From the NCBI GenBank assembly GCA_963824595.1, contig CAWGPY010000001.1, positions 1 through 64,000 of the forward strand: 64,000 nt of DNA, written 5' to 3'. A program made the translations under genes and the position numbers. The notes under the pieces were generated by a model. The model saw only the letters and a program-made list of their open reading frames with translations, ran no database searches and was not told the origin of the DNA. This document shows positions 1 to 9,436 of this stretch, piece after piece (within the stretch, counting starts at the first letter, position 1; the number at the start of each line of letters is the position of its first letter). This DNA comes from Cybelea sp963824595 (lineage in GTDB: Bacteria > Vulcanimicrobiota > Vulcanimicrobiia > Vulcanimicrobiales > Vulcanimicrobiaceae).

Positions 1-518
1 TCGTCGCGCAAGTGCGCGATGACGTATTCGACAGCGTGACCGGGCTCTATCTCCTTATTCCGCGCGGCACGAGACTCGTCGGCACCTACGATAACCGGAT
101 CGTACAGGGGCAACGCCGCGTTCTTGTTGCGTGGACGAGGCTGCTCTATCCCGACGGCTCTAGTGTCGACCTCCTCGGCATGCCTGGGACCGACGAGGCT
201 GGGTACGCCGGTTTCGGCGCCAACGTCGACGAGCACCTCAATAAGGTCTTCACGTCCGCACTGCTGCTCAGCATCATCGGCGCGGGAGCGCAGTTGAGCC
301 AGCCACAGCAGTCATCGAGCTTTTACGCGGCGCCGAGCGTTGGGCAAACGATTGCCGGCGCCGTCGGACAGCAGATCGGCAACACGAGCATCCAGCTCAC
401 GCAACGGCAATTGGAAATACCGCCGACTCTCGAAGTGCCGCCAGGGTATCTTTTCAACGTGCTTGTCGATCGCGACATCGTGCTGACGGCACTCTACAGC
501 GAGGCGGGCGCACCATGA
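1..518 (+). CDS. VirB10/TrbI-family conjugation protein, 5'-truncated
   Basis: The reading frame is open from the window edge and ends in TGA at 516-518, so only the C-terminal part is seen. The visible segment has the TrbI/VirB10 beta-barrel core pattern: 'DSVTGLYLLIPRGTRLVG', then a 'DGSSVDLLGMPGTDEAGYAG' block, then the hydrophobic stretch 'VFTSALLLSIIGAGAQLS' that corresponds to the outer-membrane antenna region. In the family this protein links inner- and outer-membrane parts of a type IV secretion channel used for conjugation. Its stop overlaps the next start by ATGA, so it is operonic with the transglycosylase gene. The rest of the transfer operon lies upstream of the window. The family call is from motif recognition. 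Confidence 0.88.
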   Translation, partial: VAQVRDDVFDSVTGLYLLIPRGTRLVGTYDNRIVQGQRRVLVAWTRLLYPDGSSVDLLGMPGTDEAGYAGFGANVDEHLNKVFTSALLLSIIGAGAQLSQPQQSSSFYAAPSVGQTIAGAVGQQIGNTSIQLTQRQLEIPPTLEVPPGYLFNVLVDRDIVLTALYSEAGAP

Positions 519-1147
519 CACTCCACGCTCTTGCACTGGCGGCGCTGATTCGACATTGCGCCCCGGCCGTCGCGCCATCAACCATGGCGGCGATCGTACA
601 AGTCGAAAGCGGGGGCGACCCGCTAGCAATCGGCGACAATACGACGAGGCGTTCGTATTACCCGCGCGACCGCGCGACTGCGGAACGTCTCGCGCGCCGG
701 CTGTTAGACGCGGGGCACTTACTTGACGTTGGGATTGCTCAAATCGACAGCATGAACTTCGCCGGTGTTGGTGTGACCGCGCACACGATCTTCGATCCAT
801 GTACGAATCTAAGCGTCGGCGCGAGGATACTCAGCGGCGACTACGCTTTCGCTGCCCGCCAATATGGCGATGGTCAGGTCGCGTTGCGGCATGCAATTGG
901 CATGTACAATACGGGCCGCCTCAATGGCGGAGCGCGCTACATTGCGCGCGTGGTCGCCGCCGCTGCAATCCGTGATGGCTACGCTCGGAGCGCGCGCGTC
1001 GCTGCCAAGCGCGACGCGATGCATCCGCCTTTCCTCGTCCGCGTGGCGATCACGCGGCACGAAGCACGCGGTACGCATCGCAAACCAGTGACACCGGCGC
1101 ATTCTCCGATTCTTGTGTCGACTGTCTCGCACGTCGTCGTCTTCTGA
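515..1147 (+). CDS. VirB1-like lytic transglycosylase
   Basis: This 210-residue protein has a hydrophobic N-terminus followed by the lytic transglycosylase signature 'AAIVQVESGGDP', with the catalytic Glu in VESGG. Later come 'LDVGIAQID', 'NLSVGARIL' and the 'GMYNTG' segment typical of VirB1/TrbN enzymes. These enzymes cut peptidoglycan in the periplasm so a conjugation channel can be assembled. The start ATG overlaps the upstream VirB10-like stop by 4 bp, and the TraF-type peptidase follows 5 bp downstream, which supports one transfer operon. The C-terminal 50 residues are basic and not recognised. No frame damage is visible. Confidence 0.85.
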   Translation: MTLHALALAALIRHCAPAVAPSTMAAIVQVESGGDPLAIGDNTTRRSYYPRDRATAERLARRLLDAGHLLDVGIAQIDSMNFAGVGVTAHTIFDPCTNLSVGARILSGDYAFAARQYGDGQVALRHAIGMYNTGRLNGGARYIARVVAAAAIRDGYARSARVAAKRDAMHPPFLVRVAITRHEARGTHRKPVTPAHSPILVSTVSHVVVF

Positions 1148-1152
1148 GTTGC

Positions 1153-1845
1153 ATGGGCCAGCCCGTCCTTACGGCGATCGTTGCGCTAGCCATCGCGACC
1201 CTCCTTACCGCCGCTATCGCTAGCGGCAGCTCCGCGAGCGCGTACAGCGTCCGGGCGGCCAAACTCGCGGCGATAGGCGTGATCATTGGCGTTGCGACCG
1301 TCGCGACTAAACAGGTGCGCTTGCGAATCAACTTCACTGCCAGCATGCCGATCGGCATCTACTTGCTGCTACCGCTGCAGCCCAACGGCGTGAAACGCGG
1401 TATGCTCGTCGCCGCCTGCGCGCCCTCCGGTGCGGCAGAAACTGGCCACATACGCGGCTATCTTGCACCAGGACCTTGCGCGGACGGCACGGAGCTACTC
1501 CTTAAATCCGTCGTTGCGCTCGCCGGGGACGAGGTTGCCGTGACGCTCGCGGGCGTAACGGTTAACCGCTGCCTGCTACCTCACAGCCGCGCCGAACCTC
1601 ATGACGGCTCCGGACGCCGCCTGGACCCATGGAGTGGGACCGACTATCGCTTACCAGCGGGCCGGTTTTGGCTTTATGCTCCTAACAATTGGAGCTGGGA
1701 CTCCCGTTACTGGGGCCCGGTTTCGGCCGACGCTGTCGTTTCCGAAGCGGTCCCCTTGTTTGTGACCTCTTTACGGTTTCTTCAGCATCCTGTATACAGG
1801 CATCCGGTTCAGGGGCAGTGTCTTTCTACGACTGTAAGTGTCTGA
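1153..1845 (+). CDS. TraF-type S26 signal peptidase of conjugation systems
   Basis: This 230-residue protein starts with one or two hydrophobic segments (about residues 5-55), then shows the S26 box 'FTASMPIGIY' with the catalytic Ser before MPIG. A second box 'LLKSVVALAGDEV' carries the general-base Lys. 'FWLYAPNNWSWDSRYWGPV' is the usual C-terminal S26 motif. TraF-like peptidases process pilin or other transfer substrates in the inner membrane. The gene follows the transglycosylase by 5 bp and is the last transfer gene seen. About 30 extra residues after the GPV motif look non-conserved, so the 3' end may have been altered when the neighbouring DNA was rearranged. Confidence 0.82.
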   Translation: MGQPVLTAIVALAIATLLTAAIASGSSASAYSVRAAKLAAIGVIIGVATVATKQVRLRINFTASMPIGIYLLLPLQPNGVKRGMLVAACAPSGAAETGHIRGYLAPGPCADGTELLLKSVVALAGDEVAVTLAGVTVNRCLLPHSRAEPHDGSGRRLDPWSGTDYRLPAGRFWLYAPNNWSWDSRYWGPVSADAVVSEAVPLFVTSLRFLQHPVYRHPVQGQCLSTTVSV

Positions 1846-2070
1846 ATAGTCTCCACTGTACCCTAATAGTTTCGACGTGGAGCGGTTGAAGAGATTCGCT
1901 ATGAGGTCCGCTGCTTGGTCGTTGCGGCGGAGCGCCCTAAGACCAGGCGGGGGCGTGGCTTGTCGAGGCAATACGGGGCCTCCGAGGCGGAAAGCCGGGA
2001 GCCTCGTCCGCTCGGTAGCGCGTAGCGCTTCTCTTCTCTTCTCTTCTTACTGTCGCGTTCTTCGTCTGCT

Positions 2071-2301
2071 TTGATAGACACGCCAGTGTTAGGCTCGTTC
2101 GCTGAACTAATGCGGCGCTTCGAGTGTATAAATGACAAGAGCGTAAAACGAAAAACGCGACTCGATTTACTGAGGCTTGTGTTTGAGAGCGTCAGCGGCG
2201 ACTGCGACGACCCTCTCAACGCACATATAGCGATTGATGCTCGCGCACAGCTTGCACGCATCTTCGGCGCACTAGCCGAGCATTATCGCCTAGTGCAATA
2301 G
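2071..2301 (+). CDS. small hypothetical protein
   Basis: A 76-residue frame that begins with TTG at 2071; no ATG lies near this position. The predicted protein is mostly helical and charged ('FAELMRRFECINDKSVKRKTR', 'AIDARAQLARIFGALAEHYRLVQ'). I do not recognise a family. It lies between the conjugation genes and a decayed tract, and no good ribosome binding site is visible. It may be a small accessory gene or a remnant. Confidence 0.35.
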   Translation: MIDTPVLGSFAELMRRFECINDKSVKRKTRLDLLRLVFESVSGDCDDPLNAHIAIDARAQLARIFGALAEHYRLVQ

Positions 2302-2349
2302 ACTTCAACTATAACGATGTACTTGATCGAATCCCATTGGAGTGGCACG

Positions 2350-3117
2350 ATGGATTTAGCACGCGCGTCGAAAATCGCGTTTGCTGATTGCTGGTACATC
2401 GACACGGCAGCGTACGGTACGGCTACCGTCCCCAGGAGACTCTTACGGACATTGCAATACGCTTTGCGGAACCAGCGAGGTATGATTGTCTAGCCGGCGC
2501 GAGGGAGAGCGTCGCCAACACGGGTGTTGCGGGTACGCGCGTGGATGGTGAAGTAGCCGATGCCGCATACATTGTATCGGGGCTAAGAAAAGCCGGAAAG
2601 CTCGCTTACAACGCGCGGCCATATGGCTACTATTATCAGACTGTCATGGACTTCTTGTCGCGAACACCGAAGCTGCTAATATAGGCTACGGTTGGCGGGA
2701 TATTCACGTTAATACCTGGGTGAACCGAGTACGTGGCTCTTCGTCGTGACCGACGTTCCGGCGTAGTGACGTACCGACCCGGTACCAAGGCTGGTCAAAA
2801 TACTGACCCCGAGTTCATTTCTTTGGCGAGGTTGGCTGGAACCAATCTATGGCGCCGAATAGAAAGCTTCGCATGGGCTCGCTGGCCGGAGCAGGCGGGC
2901 GAGCCTTCTCGGTTCACGGTGAAGGACAACTTCGCGATAGCGCCCGAGGGATTCGTCATGCAGCCAGAGGATGAAGCCTCGCTTCTGACTTTTTTGAGGG
3001 CATAGAGAAGGCACCGTGGAGATAGTGGTCCATTGAGTCAAGCTGGCTTGTCGATGCTGGCGGTCCTCGTGCGCGGCAGGGCGTGCTACTCTTCGATTTG
3101 CCTTACGGTAAGGTGTA
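2350..3117 (+). pseudogene. decayed coding tract
   Basis: Coding-like pieces jump between frames here. One reads 'MDLARASKIAFADCWYIDT' from the ATG at 2350. The next, in another frame, runs 2388-2684. Around 2650-2740 a third frame reads 'NIGYGWRDIHVNTWVNR'. The frame 2733-3005 reads 'FTVKDNFAIAPEGFVMQPED', and the downstream part resumes in another frame, broken by TAG near 3020, and ends 'GVLLFDLPYGKV' before the stop just upstream of 3118. Taken together this looks like one or two accessory genes destroyed by frameshifts and a nonsense change. The original function is not recognisable. Confidence 0.4.
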
Positions 3118-3342
3118 GTGCCGGACCACGAACGCTGGTTGAAGCCGGGCACGAAGAAATGGGATCGCCAGTTCAAGTTCGACCGAGCGGCGAGCGCCGT
3201 TCTTCGAATGGGAGGTACCCTCGATGACTTGGCCGCAATCGTAACAAGCGCCGCAAGGGTCGAGGCTCTCTTACGCGACCTAATCGCCATGAACGCAGAT
3301 TTACGAGGCCGCGGGAAGCACGTCTCCGGGTATCGTGCTTAG
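3118..3342 (+). CDS. small hypothetical protein
   Basis: A 74-residue frame with a GTG start at 3118, preceded by AAGGTG at a reasonable Shine-Dalgarno distance. The protein is basic at the N-terminus and then predicted helical ('LDDLAAIVTSAARVEALLRDL'). No family is recognised. It follows the decayed tract directly and converges on the minus-strand membrane gene at 3344, so it may be the surviving small gene of this segment. Confidence 0.4.
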   Translation: MPDHERWLKPGTKKWDRQFKFDRAASAVLRMGGTLDDLAAIVTSAARVEALLRDLIAMNADLRGRGKHVSGYRA

Positions 3343-3343
3343 C

Positions 3344-3796
3344 TCAACAGCAGATTCCCGGATTTACGCCGACGCGAACTGTGTGCAAGAAACCCAACAA
3401 ACAAAGGAGCAGGAACAACGGGAAAAGCCAGCCCCAAGAGAGCTGCAACCATAAGCGTGCGACAGGCAGTAGCGGCCTTACGAAGGACACCAACAATGAA
3501 AAGAAAATAGCGAGGGCGCTCGGAACCGGAGCGATAAAAACAGCATTTAACACGCCCATAAAAAGTAGCGATTCCATGCCCAGAGAGTCTTGGAAAAACC
3601 ATCTGTATGTGCTCGGATCATATGAGGGCCCTTCCAGTGAATAGAACGTGTACTGCCCACCGGGCGCGACAATATACTGCCCGACGCTAAAAGCGAGGCA
3701 GCCAAGGAACACGGCGGCGAGTGATCGCAGAAAGATCCGCAGAACCTCGTGTCTTCCTAATGGATCCCTCGTGGTATAAGTATGCGATGCACTCAT
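3344..3796 (-). CDS. small membrane protein, possible RHS immunity protein
   Basis: A 150-residue protein with about three predicted membrane segments: 'FLRSLAAVFLGCLAFSVGQ', 'LLFMGVLNAVFIAPVPSAL' and 'WLFPLFLLLCLLGFL'. It starts with ATG 15 bp after the stop of the 1690-residue RHS gene on the same strand, so the two are probably co-transcribed. Polymorphic-toxin RHS genes are commonly followed by a small immunity gene, and membrane immunity proteins are known for pore-forming or membrane-acting toxins. The immunity role is inferred only from position and size. No family is recognised. Confidence 0.6.
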   Translation of the reverse strand: MSASHTYTTRDPLGRHEVLRIFLRSLAAVFLGCLAFSVGQYIVAPGGQYTFYSLEGPSYDPSTYRWFFQDSLGMESLLFMGVLNAVFIAPVPSALAIFFSLLVSFVRPLLPVARLWLQLSWGWLFPLFLLLCLLGFLHTVRVGVNPGICC

Positions 3797-3811
3797 CGAT
3801 TCTTTTTCCGT

Positions 3812-6800
3812 TTAGAGCCGCGTAATGCAAGTAATATCAAAGTTGCAAACCAATGCAGCGTTTGGCATGTCGCCCCCATAAATTGTGTACATTATATCGT
3901 CGAGCCCTAGGGATCTCACCAAAGCGGCTCCATTCGACGCCAGACTCCCAGGATAATGATGACACGCGAAATTCTGTGCTTCAAAGTGCACGCACGTGCC
4001 TACACCGAGATCGGGGCCCCATCCTGGGAGCCATGGATGGCCCGGCGGAAGCGATAATGGTATCCCGTTCTCGGCAAAAACCCTCGACAATGCCCAATTC
4101 GAGTTAAAGCTGATGAAAATATATGGGATCCAGTTATTCCGCCATGTCCTGTAGGAGCGTAAGAGACCTGGCTCCCATGAACAAGTGCCGTAGCATGAAG
4201 CCTCCTGAAACAAATTGGCTCCATTTTGACTGGTAGCCATGAAGTAGTATGCTCCGGGATTGTAGTTGTTGTTCAAGAAGGAGTTAAAGGGTCCGGCCGA
4301 TGGCCCGAAAGAAAACACCGCGATGACGTTATTATCATCGTCGGTCAGAACTCCATATTCATGGTAGCCCGGTCCATAGGCTCGATCAGATCCGATATAA
4401 AGTGCATCGTTCCCACTTGGATCGGCATAGGCTAGTGGATTGTTGTCATTCCAAATATAGTTCTTTTGCGATGCTGGATTATAGAGATTGCCTTGATCTT
4501 GATCAGGTGTGGTCCAAAGGCCGGACGTGTTGTCGTAAGCACGGTCTCCTTGGATTGTGTCGAGTCCATCGGTGAAGCCATCCGGCCTTGGCATAGCAAG
4601 AGTCCCGCCATTTCCAACGGTAAGGGCCTGAGAATAAGGGCTCCCAGTCCAAACAAGCGATGTAGGCATCGTCGCCGTCGTGGGGCTTAAGTTCAATGCG
4701 CAGGGCGATGAGTTCCAAACTCCAAAACTGTCGCCGAATCCGGCGTAAGATGTTCCAGTAACATTGTGACACCCCAGAATGGCTCCGCCGGGACCGCGAT
4801 CATAGAAAGTGAGTCCGGCATAACCACTATCACCGGGTAGGATATCACCTTCGACACCGACTTTAATATCGTCGAGACTGGCAGTGCCGTTTTTCAAGTG
4901 TGTTGTGAATAGCAATCGATTGCCGTCCCAGTGTAGTCGCTCGTTATTTGGCGTTTGCCCGTTCGGTGAGACTCCGATTGCAAACGGATGACCGTCCGGC
5001 CCCCAGTTGATGCTTTCTGAGGGCCATGTACCCTGAGTTCCTGACTGGCGAGTCGTCAGCGTAACATGGTTCTCCGCATCATAGGTGCGGGTTGCTACAA
5101 CAGGAGCCGGGCTCGGACTGAACTGGGGGTAAGGCGCCCCCTGGCTGATCATCCGACCTGCCTGATCGTAGGTCCAATAAGATGGTACGGCGCTGCTTCC
5201 GGATGGGCTTACGTTGGTTAATACGGCCATGAGGTTATTCCAGGTCAACTGCGTACCACTTGCAAAAGGCGAACCGGCACCGTGCAGCGATAGCCCGTTC
5301 GCCTGCTCTCCGCCGCCGGATGATGAGCACTGCCTGGACCCAGCCAGCTCGCCCCGCAAAGCATAGAAATATTCGATTCTCGAAAGACAGTTGGCATCGG
5401 TGATTCCCGTGAGTTCATTTTCTAATGTAAACGTAACCTGTGAAAGAGTGGTGTTCAGCGTTGTTACTGTTTTCAGCAGCCCGAGCGTATTTTGGTACGT
5501 GATGATCGTCTGCGGAGTCGGCGAAGGATGCGCTGCGGCGCCAGTCTCTCCGCGGCTCAGAACGCGGCCAGCATCAGTATAATCATACCTCACCTTCGTC
5601 TTTCCCGCGTTATATATAGTGCTGCCAAGGCTGGTATCGTCGATAAGCTCGGTCTGCAATGGCCCATCGTTGCGATATGAGTAAGTAAAGAGTCCGACTT
5701 GGTTGAGCACTGCGTCTGAAACATCGAGGCTTTGCTCTAACCCGTCAGGATAGCGGTTATATGTAAGAGTTGCGCGACCTGGAAGGTCGTTGCTGGCGTC
5801 AATCGAGGTCCTAACATCGCCATTTACGTCGTAGGCGTACGTTTGAGGGTATTGATAGGCTGCCGAAACAATTTGGGTAGTGCGTCCGTCTGGATCGTAG
5901 GTATAATCGCGCTCTGGCGCAGGCGAGGGGCTTCCAATTGCCTGAAACGTCTTTAATTCCCCGCGTGCCGTATAGTTGAACTCTTTACACTGCTGGGGCG
6001 TGGCGCTATTGCAGTCCTTCCCGAGGAGACCAGCAATATTTGCCCCGATCGGGCCCGAGTCCCACGTAAGCGACTCGGTCGTGTAGTCCGTGCCTGTTCC
6101 CATAGCAGAATATAACGCGACTGGCCGATCAAGCGCATCATACGCGGTGCCCTTAAGTGGTTTGTAGCTTCCATTAATAACTGAGCCCGCAGAAGCTGGC
6201 GCAGTTATTTGACTGGCCGCTTGCTGTGGTAAAAGTTCCTCAATCTCAAAGAGGTTGCCGTAGGCTAAGAATGACTGATCGTGAAAACTTTGTTGGAGTC
6301 CCGTCAGATCATATAAATATCGCGTTATCCAGGGGTTACTATAGAGGTCGAAGGTTGTATCATACGTTTGTTTAATTTCAACAACGCGGTCCAAACCATC
6401 GTAGTAATAACAGCCAGTCCCGGACGAAAGTGTTATACCATTGCATTTTGTGGTCGCTGGGTTGTTTGCCGCGCATGAACTGTTGTAATCCAGGCAATCA
6501 TGATGCTGCGTGACCGTCGCCACGTCGCCATCAGCGTCGTAACCATACGCTGTCGCAAAGGGCGGCGGTGTAGCACCGGCGAGCATCTGTGCCGTATTAG
6601 GGCAGTTTGCTTCATCGTAAAGATATTGAGAAGCAGATTCGCTGTAGAAAAGACTCCCGTTAAGATTATAGCAGCGATAGGAAACAACGCCGTCGGGATC
6701 CTGAGCCGACCGAATGCGCTTCATTCCATTCGCGGTATAGGTAAGCTGAGTTACCGCTCCGTCCGGAACGCCATTACCATGTGTCTTGACCGTTCCGTCG

Positions 6801-8884
6801 CTGAAGTAGGTGAACGTTTCGGTCGGGGTGCGATTTGTCCCATCGGACTCCATATACGCATGTCCCTGGATCTGAGTGGGCTGCCCAGTCCCACAATCGA
6901 CCCCGTAGCTGAGCGTCCGGTGGTAACCGCCTGGTGTGTAGGAGTCGGTTAAACATCCGTAAGGTTCGTTCACATCTCCAGTGTCGTACTGAAAACTCGC
7001 GTAGTTCGTGTCACCAGTTGCTGTGCATGGAGTTGGTCCGGGCGACGGATTCCAAGAGTTGGCGCTGTTGTTGGCGGGGTCGCAATATCGTTTTAGGTCG
7101 TTGTGCCCGTTGCTGTCATAATCGTAAAGATAGGTAGGGCGGATTGTACCGATTGATGTGCTCTGACTTGGAAGCGACACTTCCACTACGTTTCCATTTG
7201 AATCGTATGCAATATTGGTCGTATTAGCGCGAGCGTCTGTTATGCTTGTAAGATTGTTATTCGAATCCCACGTTTGGCTTGACGTCAAAGTATCAGAAGC
7301 GGAGACAGCAATTGACGTCTCCGTCAAACGCCCGACCGAGTCGTAGCACCATAATACATTGTGCGAAAAGGCGTCCTGTAGCCGTAGGCCTGAATAAGGA
7401 TTGCAGACAGTGGTCGGAGTGAAAGTGGCGGCATCGTCCCACTGAACGAACCCCGTGGGAGGGCCGGTCTGGATCGGGGATGGCGAGACGTTGTCCCCCG
7501 GCGTTGGATTTAGTACGCCTCTCGTCCACCAGTCAGCAAGCTGGCTCCCGTTGTAGTCAAAATCGACGCATGCGCCATCGGCGGTACTCTTAGTAGAATC
7601 GCCATTCAAGATCGTTATCGCGGCACGAGGACCGCAAGCCTCGAGAAGTGTCGATTGCGTAAGGTCGTAAATCTCCGGAAGATTGCCCTGGACGATCGGA
7701 GAACCATCGGCAAAATGATTGGGTAGGGTTACACCATTAACAAGGACGGGATTGTTTCCGGGCTTATCGACACCGATCAGGTCGCCGTTCGCAGCATAGT
7801 GATAGTTAACAGTCAGACCGTCCGGTCGTGTGAGGGTTAACAGCTCCGTTATGTTTGTCCCAGTGATTCGTCCGAAACCGAGGATAAGTTGGGCGCCATC
7901 AGGTTTGTGCGTCACGGTAAGCTGACTCAGATTTTCTGGGTCGCTATCATTCGGGCTCCAGCTATAGCTGAGATTTAGATAGAAGCTTTGGTTGCGTCCG
8001 TAGATGCGTGTGAGGCGCCCGAAAGACCCAGATCCATTACCGCAAGCCGCGTATGGTGCGTTGAACATGTAGCTTGAGCCCGATTTTCTCGTCCACTGGA
8101 ACTGACAGGCTACGCCGGACGTTACATTGACGCTGACCAAGAAGTCGTGGATCCCAGACGTTTGGGGCGTGCACGTCGCAGCGATGTCGACCTCGCATGC
8201 GAAATCATCGCGGGCGCCCTCTGCGGTGTAGACGCTAACGATTCCCGTATTTTGGCCGGTCGACACCCAGCCAAGATGGACATCGAGATTGTTTGTCCAT
8301 CGGTTTCCATAGACGGATGGCGTTGATCCATCGTCATTATTTTCGTCGTGTTGCGACTGGGAATTATAAACGCGATGAAAGGCGAGGTCCAGCGCGCCTT
8401 CCGGAACCTCCACGTCGGAAGCAAAAAGCAAGAGGTTGAGATTAGCGACGTTCACGAGAGCGACACCCACGCCGGGAATACTGCGGGACTGATAACTCCA
8501 CCAGGGCCAAAGACCTGTTGAAGCGGTCGGGAGTGAGGTAGTACGGGCTCGCGGTAGCCGTCTTGTTCGGGGAGCTGTCGTCCAAGGTGGGCTGGCCGGG
8601 TCTATTGGCGCCACAACTCGGCCGGTTATAGGGGACGCTTCGGGTTTGGGGACAAGCTGCGCGTATCTAGCGGGATCGGTATAGTTGGGCAAAGCTCGCC
8701 GAGCTATTGGAGCAGGGTGAGCGATCGGAACGCGCGGCCCCGGAATCGGACGGGCGCCGGGGCTATCAATGGATCGACGAAGGGACGTAATAGACAGCGT
8801 CTCTGAATTTGCCAGGCGCCATCCGCCCGGGCCGGCGAGCCATAGCGCCAGTGCACCCAATCCCAACACCATGTAGCGTCGCAT
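3812..8884 (-). CDS. secreted RHS/YD-repeat protein with variable C-terminal domain
   Basis: This 1690-residue protein has a Sec-type signal at residues 1-28 ('MVLGLGALALWLAG') and a Pro-rich linker to about 120. Many YD/RHS repeats follow ('YDSNGNVVEVSLP', 'YDPDGRTTQIVSA', 'YAYDVNGDVRTSIDA', 'YDQAGRMISQGAPYP'). The end of the conserved core is 'NYIWNDNNPLAYADPSGND'. RHS repeats form a hollow shell around a C-terminal effector that is cut free. The roughly 190 residues after DPSG are unlike any domain I recognise and contain five Cys and a His-rich stretch near the end. Base composition is clearly lower in GC than the chromosome. No VgrG, Hcp or other type VI gene is present, so export is probably Sec-dependent. 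Confidence 0.9.
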   Translation of the reverse strand: MRRYMVLGLGALALWLAGPGGWRLANSETLSITSLRRSIDSPGARPIPGPRVPIAHPAPIARRALPNYTDPARYAQLVPKPEASPITGRVVAPIDPASPPWTTAPRTRRLPRARTTSLPTASTGLWPWWSYQSRSIPGVGVALVNVANLNLLLFASDVEVPEGALDLAFHRVYNSQSQHDENNDDGSTPSVYGNRWTNNLDVHLGWVSTGQNTGIVSVYTAEGARDDFACEVDIAATCTPQTSGIHDFLVSVNVTSGVACQFQWTRKSGSSYMFNAPYAACGNGSGSFGRLTRIYGRNQSFYLNLSYSWSPNDSDPENLSQLTVTHKPDGAQLILGFGRITGTNITELLTLTRPDGLTVNYHYAANGDLIGVDKPGNNPVLVNGVTLPNHFADGSPIVQGNLPEIYDLTQSTLLEACGPRAAITILNGDSTKSTADGACVDFDYNGSQLADWWTRGVLNPTPGDNVSPSPIQTGPPTGFVQWDDAATFTPTTVCNPYSGLRLQDAFSHNVLWCYDSVGRLTETSIAVSASDTLTSSQTWDSNNNLTSITDARANTTNIAYDSNGNVVEVSLPSQSTSIGTIRPTYLYDYDSNGHNDLKRYCDPANNSANSWNPSPGPTPCTATGDTNYASFQYDTGDVNEPYGCLTDSYTPGGYHRTLSYGVDCGTGQPTQIQGHAYMESDGTNRTPTETFTYFSDGTVKTHGNGVPDGAVTQLTYTANGMKRIRSAQDPDGVVSYRCYNLNGSLFYSESASQYLYDEANCPNTAQMLAGATPPPFATAYGYDADGDVATVTQHHDCLDYNSSCAANNPATTKCNGITLSSGTGCYYYDGLDRVVEIKQTYDTTFDLYSNPWITRYLYDLTGLQQSFHDQSFLAYGNLFEIEELLPQQAASQITAPASAGSVINGSYKPLKGTAYDALDRPVALYSAMGTGTDYTTESLTWDSGPIGANIAGLLGKDCNSATPQQCKEFNYTARGELKTFQAIGSPSPAPERDYTYDPDGRTTQIVSAAYQYPQTYAYDVNGDVRTSIDASNDLPGRATLTYNRYPDGLEQSLDVSDAVLNQVGLFTYSYRNDGPLQTELIDDTSLGSTIYNAGKTKVRYDYTDAGRVLSRGETGAAAHPSPTPQTIITYQNTLGLLKTVTTLNTTLSQVTFTLENELTGITDANCLSRIEYFYALRGELAGSRQCSSSGGGEQANGLSLHGAGSPFASGTQLTWNNLMAVLTNVSPSGSSAVPSYWTYDQAGRMISQGAPYPQFSPSPAPVVATRTYDAENHVTLTTRQSGTQGTWPSESINWGPDGHPFAIGVSPNGQTPNNERLHWDGNRLLFTTHLKNGTASLDDIKVGVEGDILPGDSGYAGLTFYDRGPGGAILGCHNVTGTSYAGFGDSFGVWNSSPCALNLSPTTATMPTSLVWTGSPYSQALTVGNGGTLAMPRPDGFTDGLDTIQGDRAYDNTSGLWTTPDQDQGNLYNPASQKNYIWNDNNPLAYADPSGNDALYIGSDRAYGPGYHEYGVLTDDDNNVIAVFSFGPSAGPFNSFLNNNYNPGAYYFMATSQNGANLFQEASCYGTCSWEPGLLRSYRTWRNNWIPYIFISFNSNWALSRVFAENGIPLSLPPGHPWLPGWGPDLGVGTCVHFEAQNFACHHYPGSLASNGAALVRSLGLDDIMYTIYGGDMPNAALVCNFDITCITRL

Positions 8885-9436
8885 CGATGATCTCCATTCG
8901 AGTTAGCCCGTACGCTGACTAGCCGGTTTTGGTCATGCCGGGGGCTTGGGGCAAGCTTCCTACCCTCGGCTTGAAAAGCCTGCTTGCTTGCGGGATGGCT
9001 GGTAATGGTTTAACAGGCGAATTGTGAAGTGCGCGTGGCCCGGGATTGCGAACGACAAAGAGTCCGATCGCCCTGACGTTGGCGATTCCGTAGCCTAAGG
9101 TCTTTTACGAGCAACGGCGGTTAAAACGACGACGGCCCGTGACGTTCAGCCGTCGGGAGCTAACCGAAGGCGCAGTGCGACCGCTCTCACCGCGACTCTC
9201 GTGGGTTAGGCGAATGCTGCTTATCGAGCAGTTGCTCTCCTGACGACTTAACGGACTGCGCAAGGCTTGTCGGAATTCGAAGCGAGTAGCCGGGACTCAA
9301 AAACGCGAAAACCTGTAGCAGGAAGGACAATCGGGTCGACGGGAGTGGCGGAGACTCCGATTCGCGGGTTCGAGTCCCGCCGGCGCATAAAGAGTCAAGG
9401 CAGGAGGGGCAGCCTTCCCGGCAGACCTTTTTAGGC
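8885..9436. other. intergenic tract holding att-like copy A
   Basis: No convincing gene is present. The left part is upstream of the RHS gene and should contain its promoter. The right part (9246-9390) is the first copy of the att-like repeat with a tRNA-like 3' end. Frames on both strands here are short and lack coding character. Confidence 0.7.
9246..9390 (+). repeat. att-like repeat copy A with tRNA-3'-end-like T arm
   Basis: This tract aligns over about 145 bp with 18706-18855. Shared blocks include 'CTTAACGGA/TCTAACGGA', 'GGACTC(A/G)AAAACGC', 'AAAACC(T/C)GTA', 'TCGACGGGAG(T/C)GGC', and a terminal T-arm-like stem-loop GCGGG-TTCGAGT-CCCGC followed by CGGCGCA. There is no D arm, so it is not a complete tRNA. 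It fits one end of an element that inserted at a tRNA or tmRNA 3' end. Confidence 0.65.

Noticed and set aside
8885..9060. Possible riboswitch (cyclic-di-GMP-like) in the RHS leader
   Set aside because: A few GC-rich inverted pieces are present, but the conserved cores of known classes could not be placed.
9330..9390. Complete tRNA gene at the att-like copy
   Set aside because: Only a T arm and acceptor-like 3' end can be folded; there is no D arm and no valid anticodon loop with U33.
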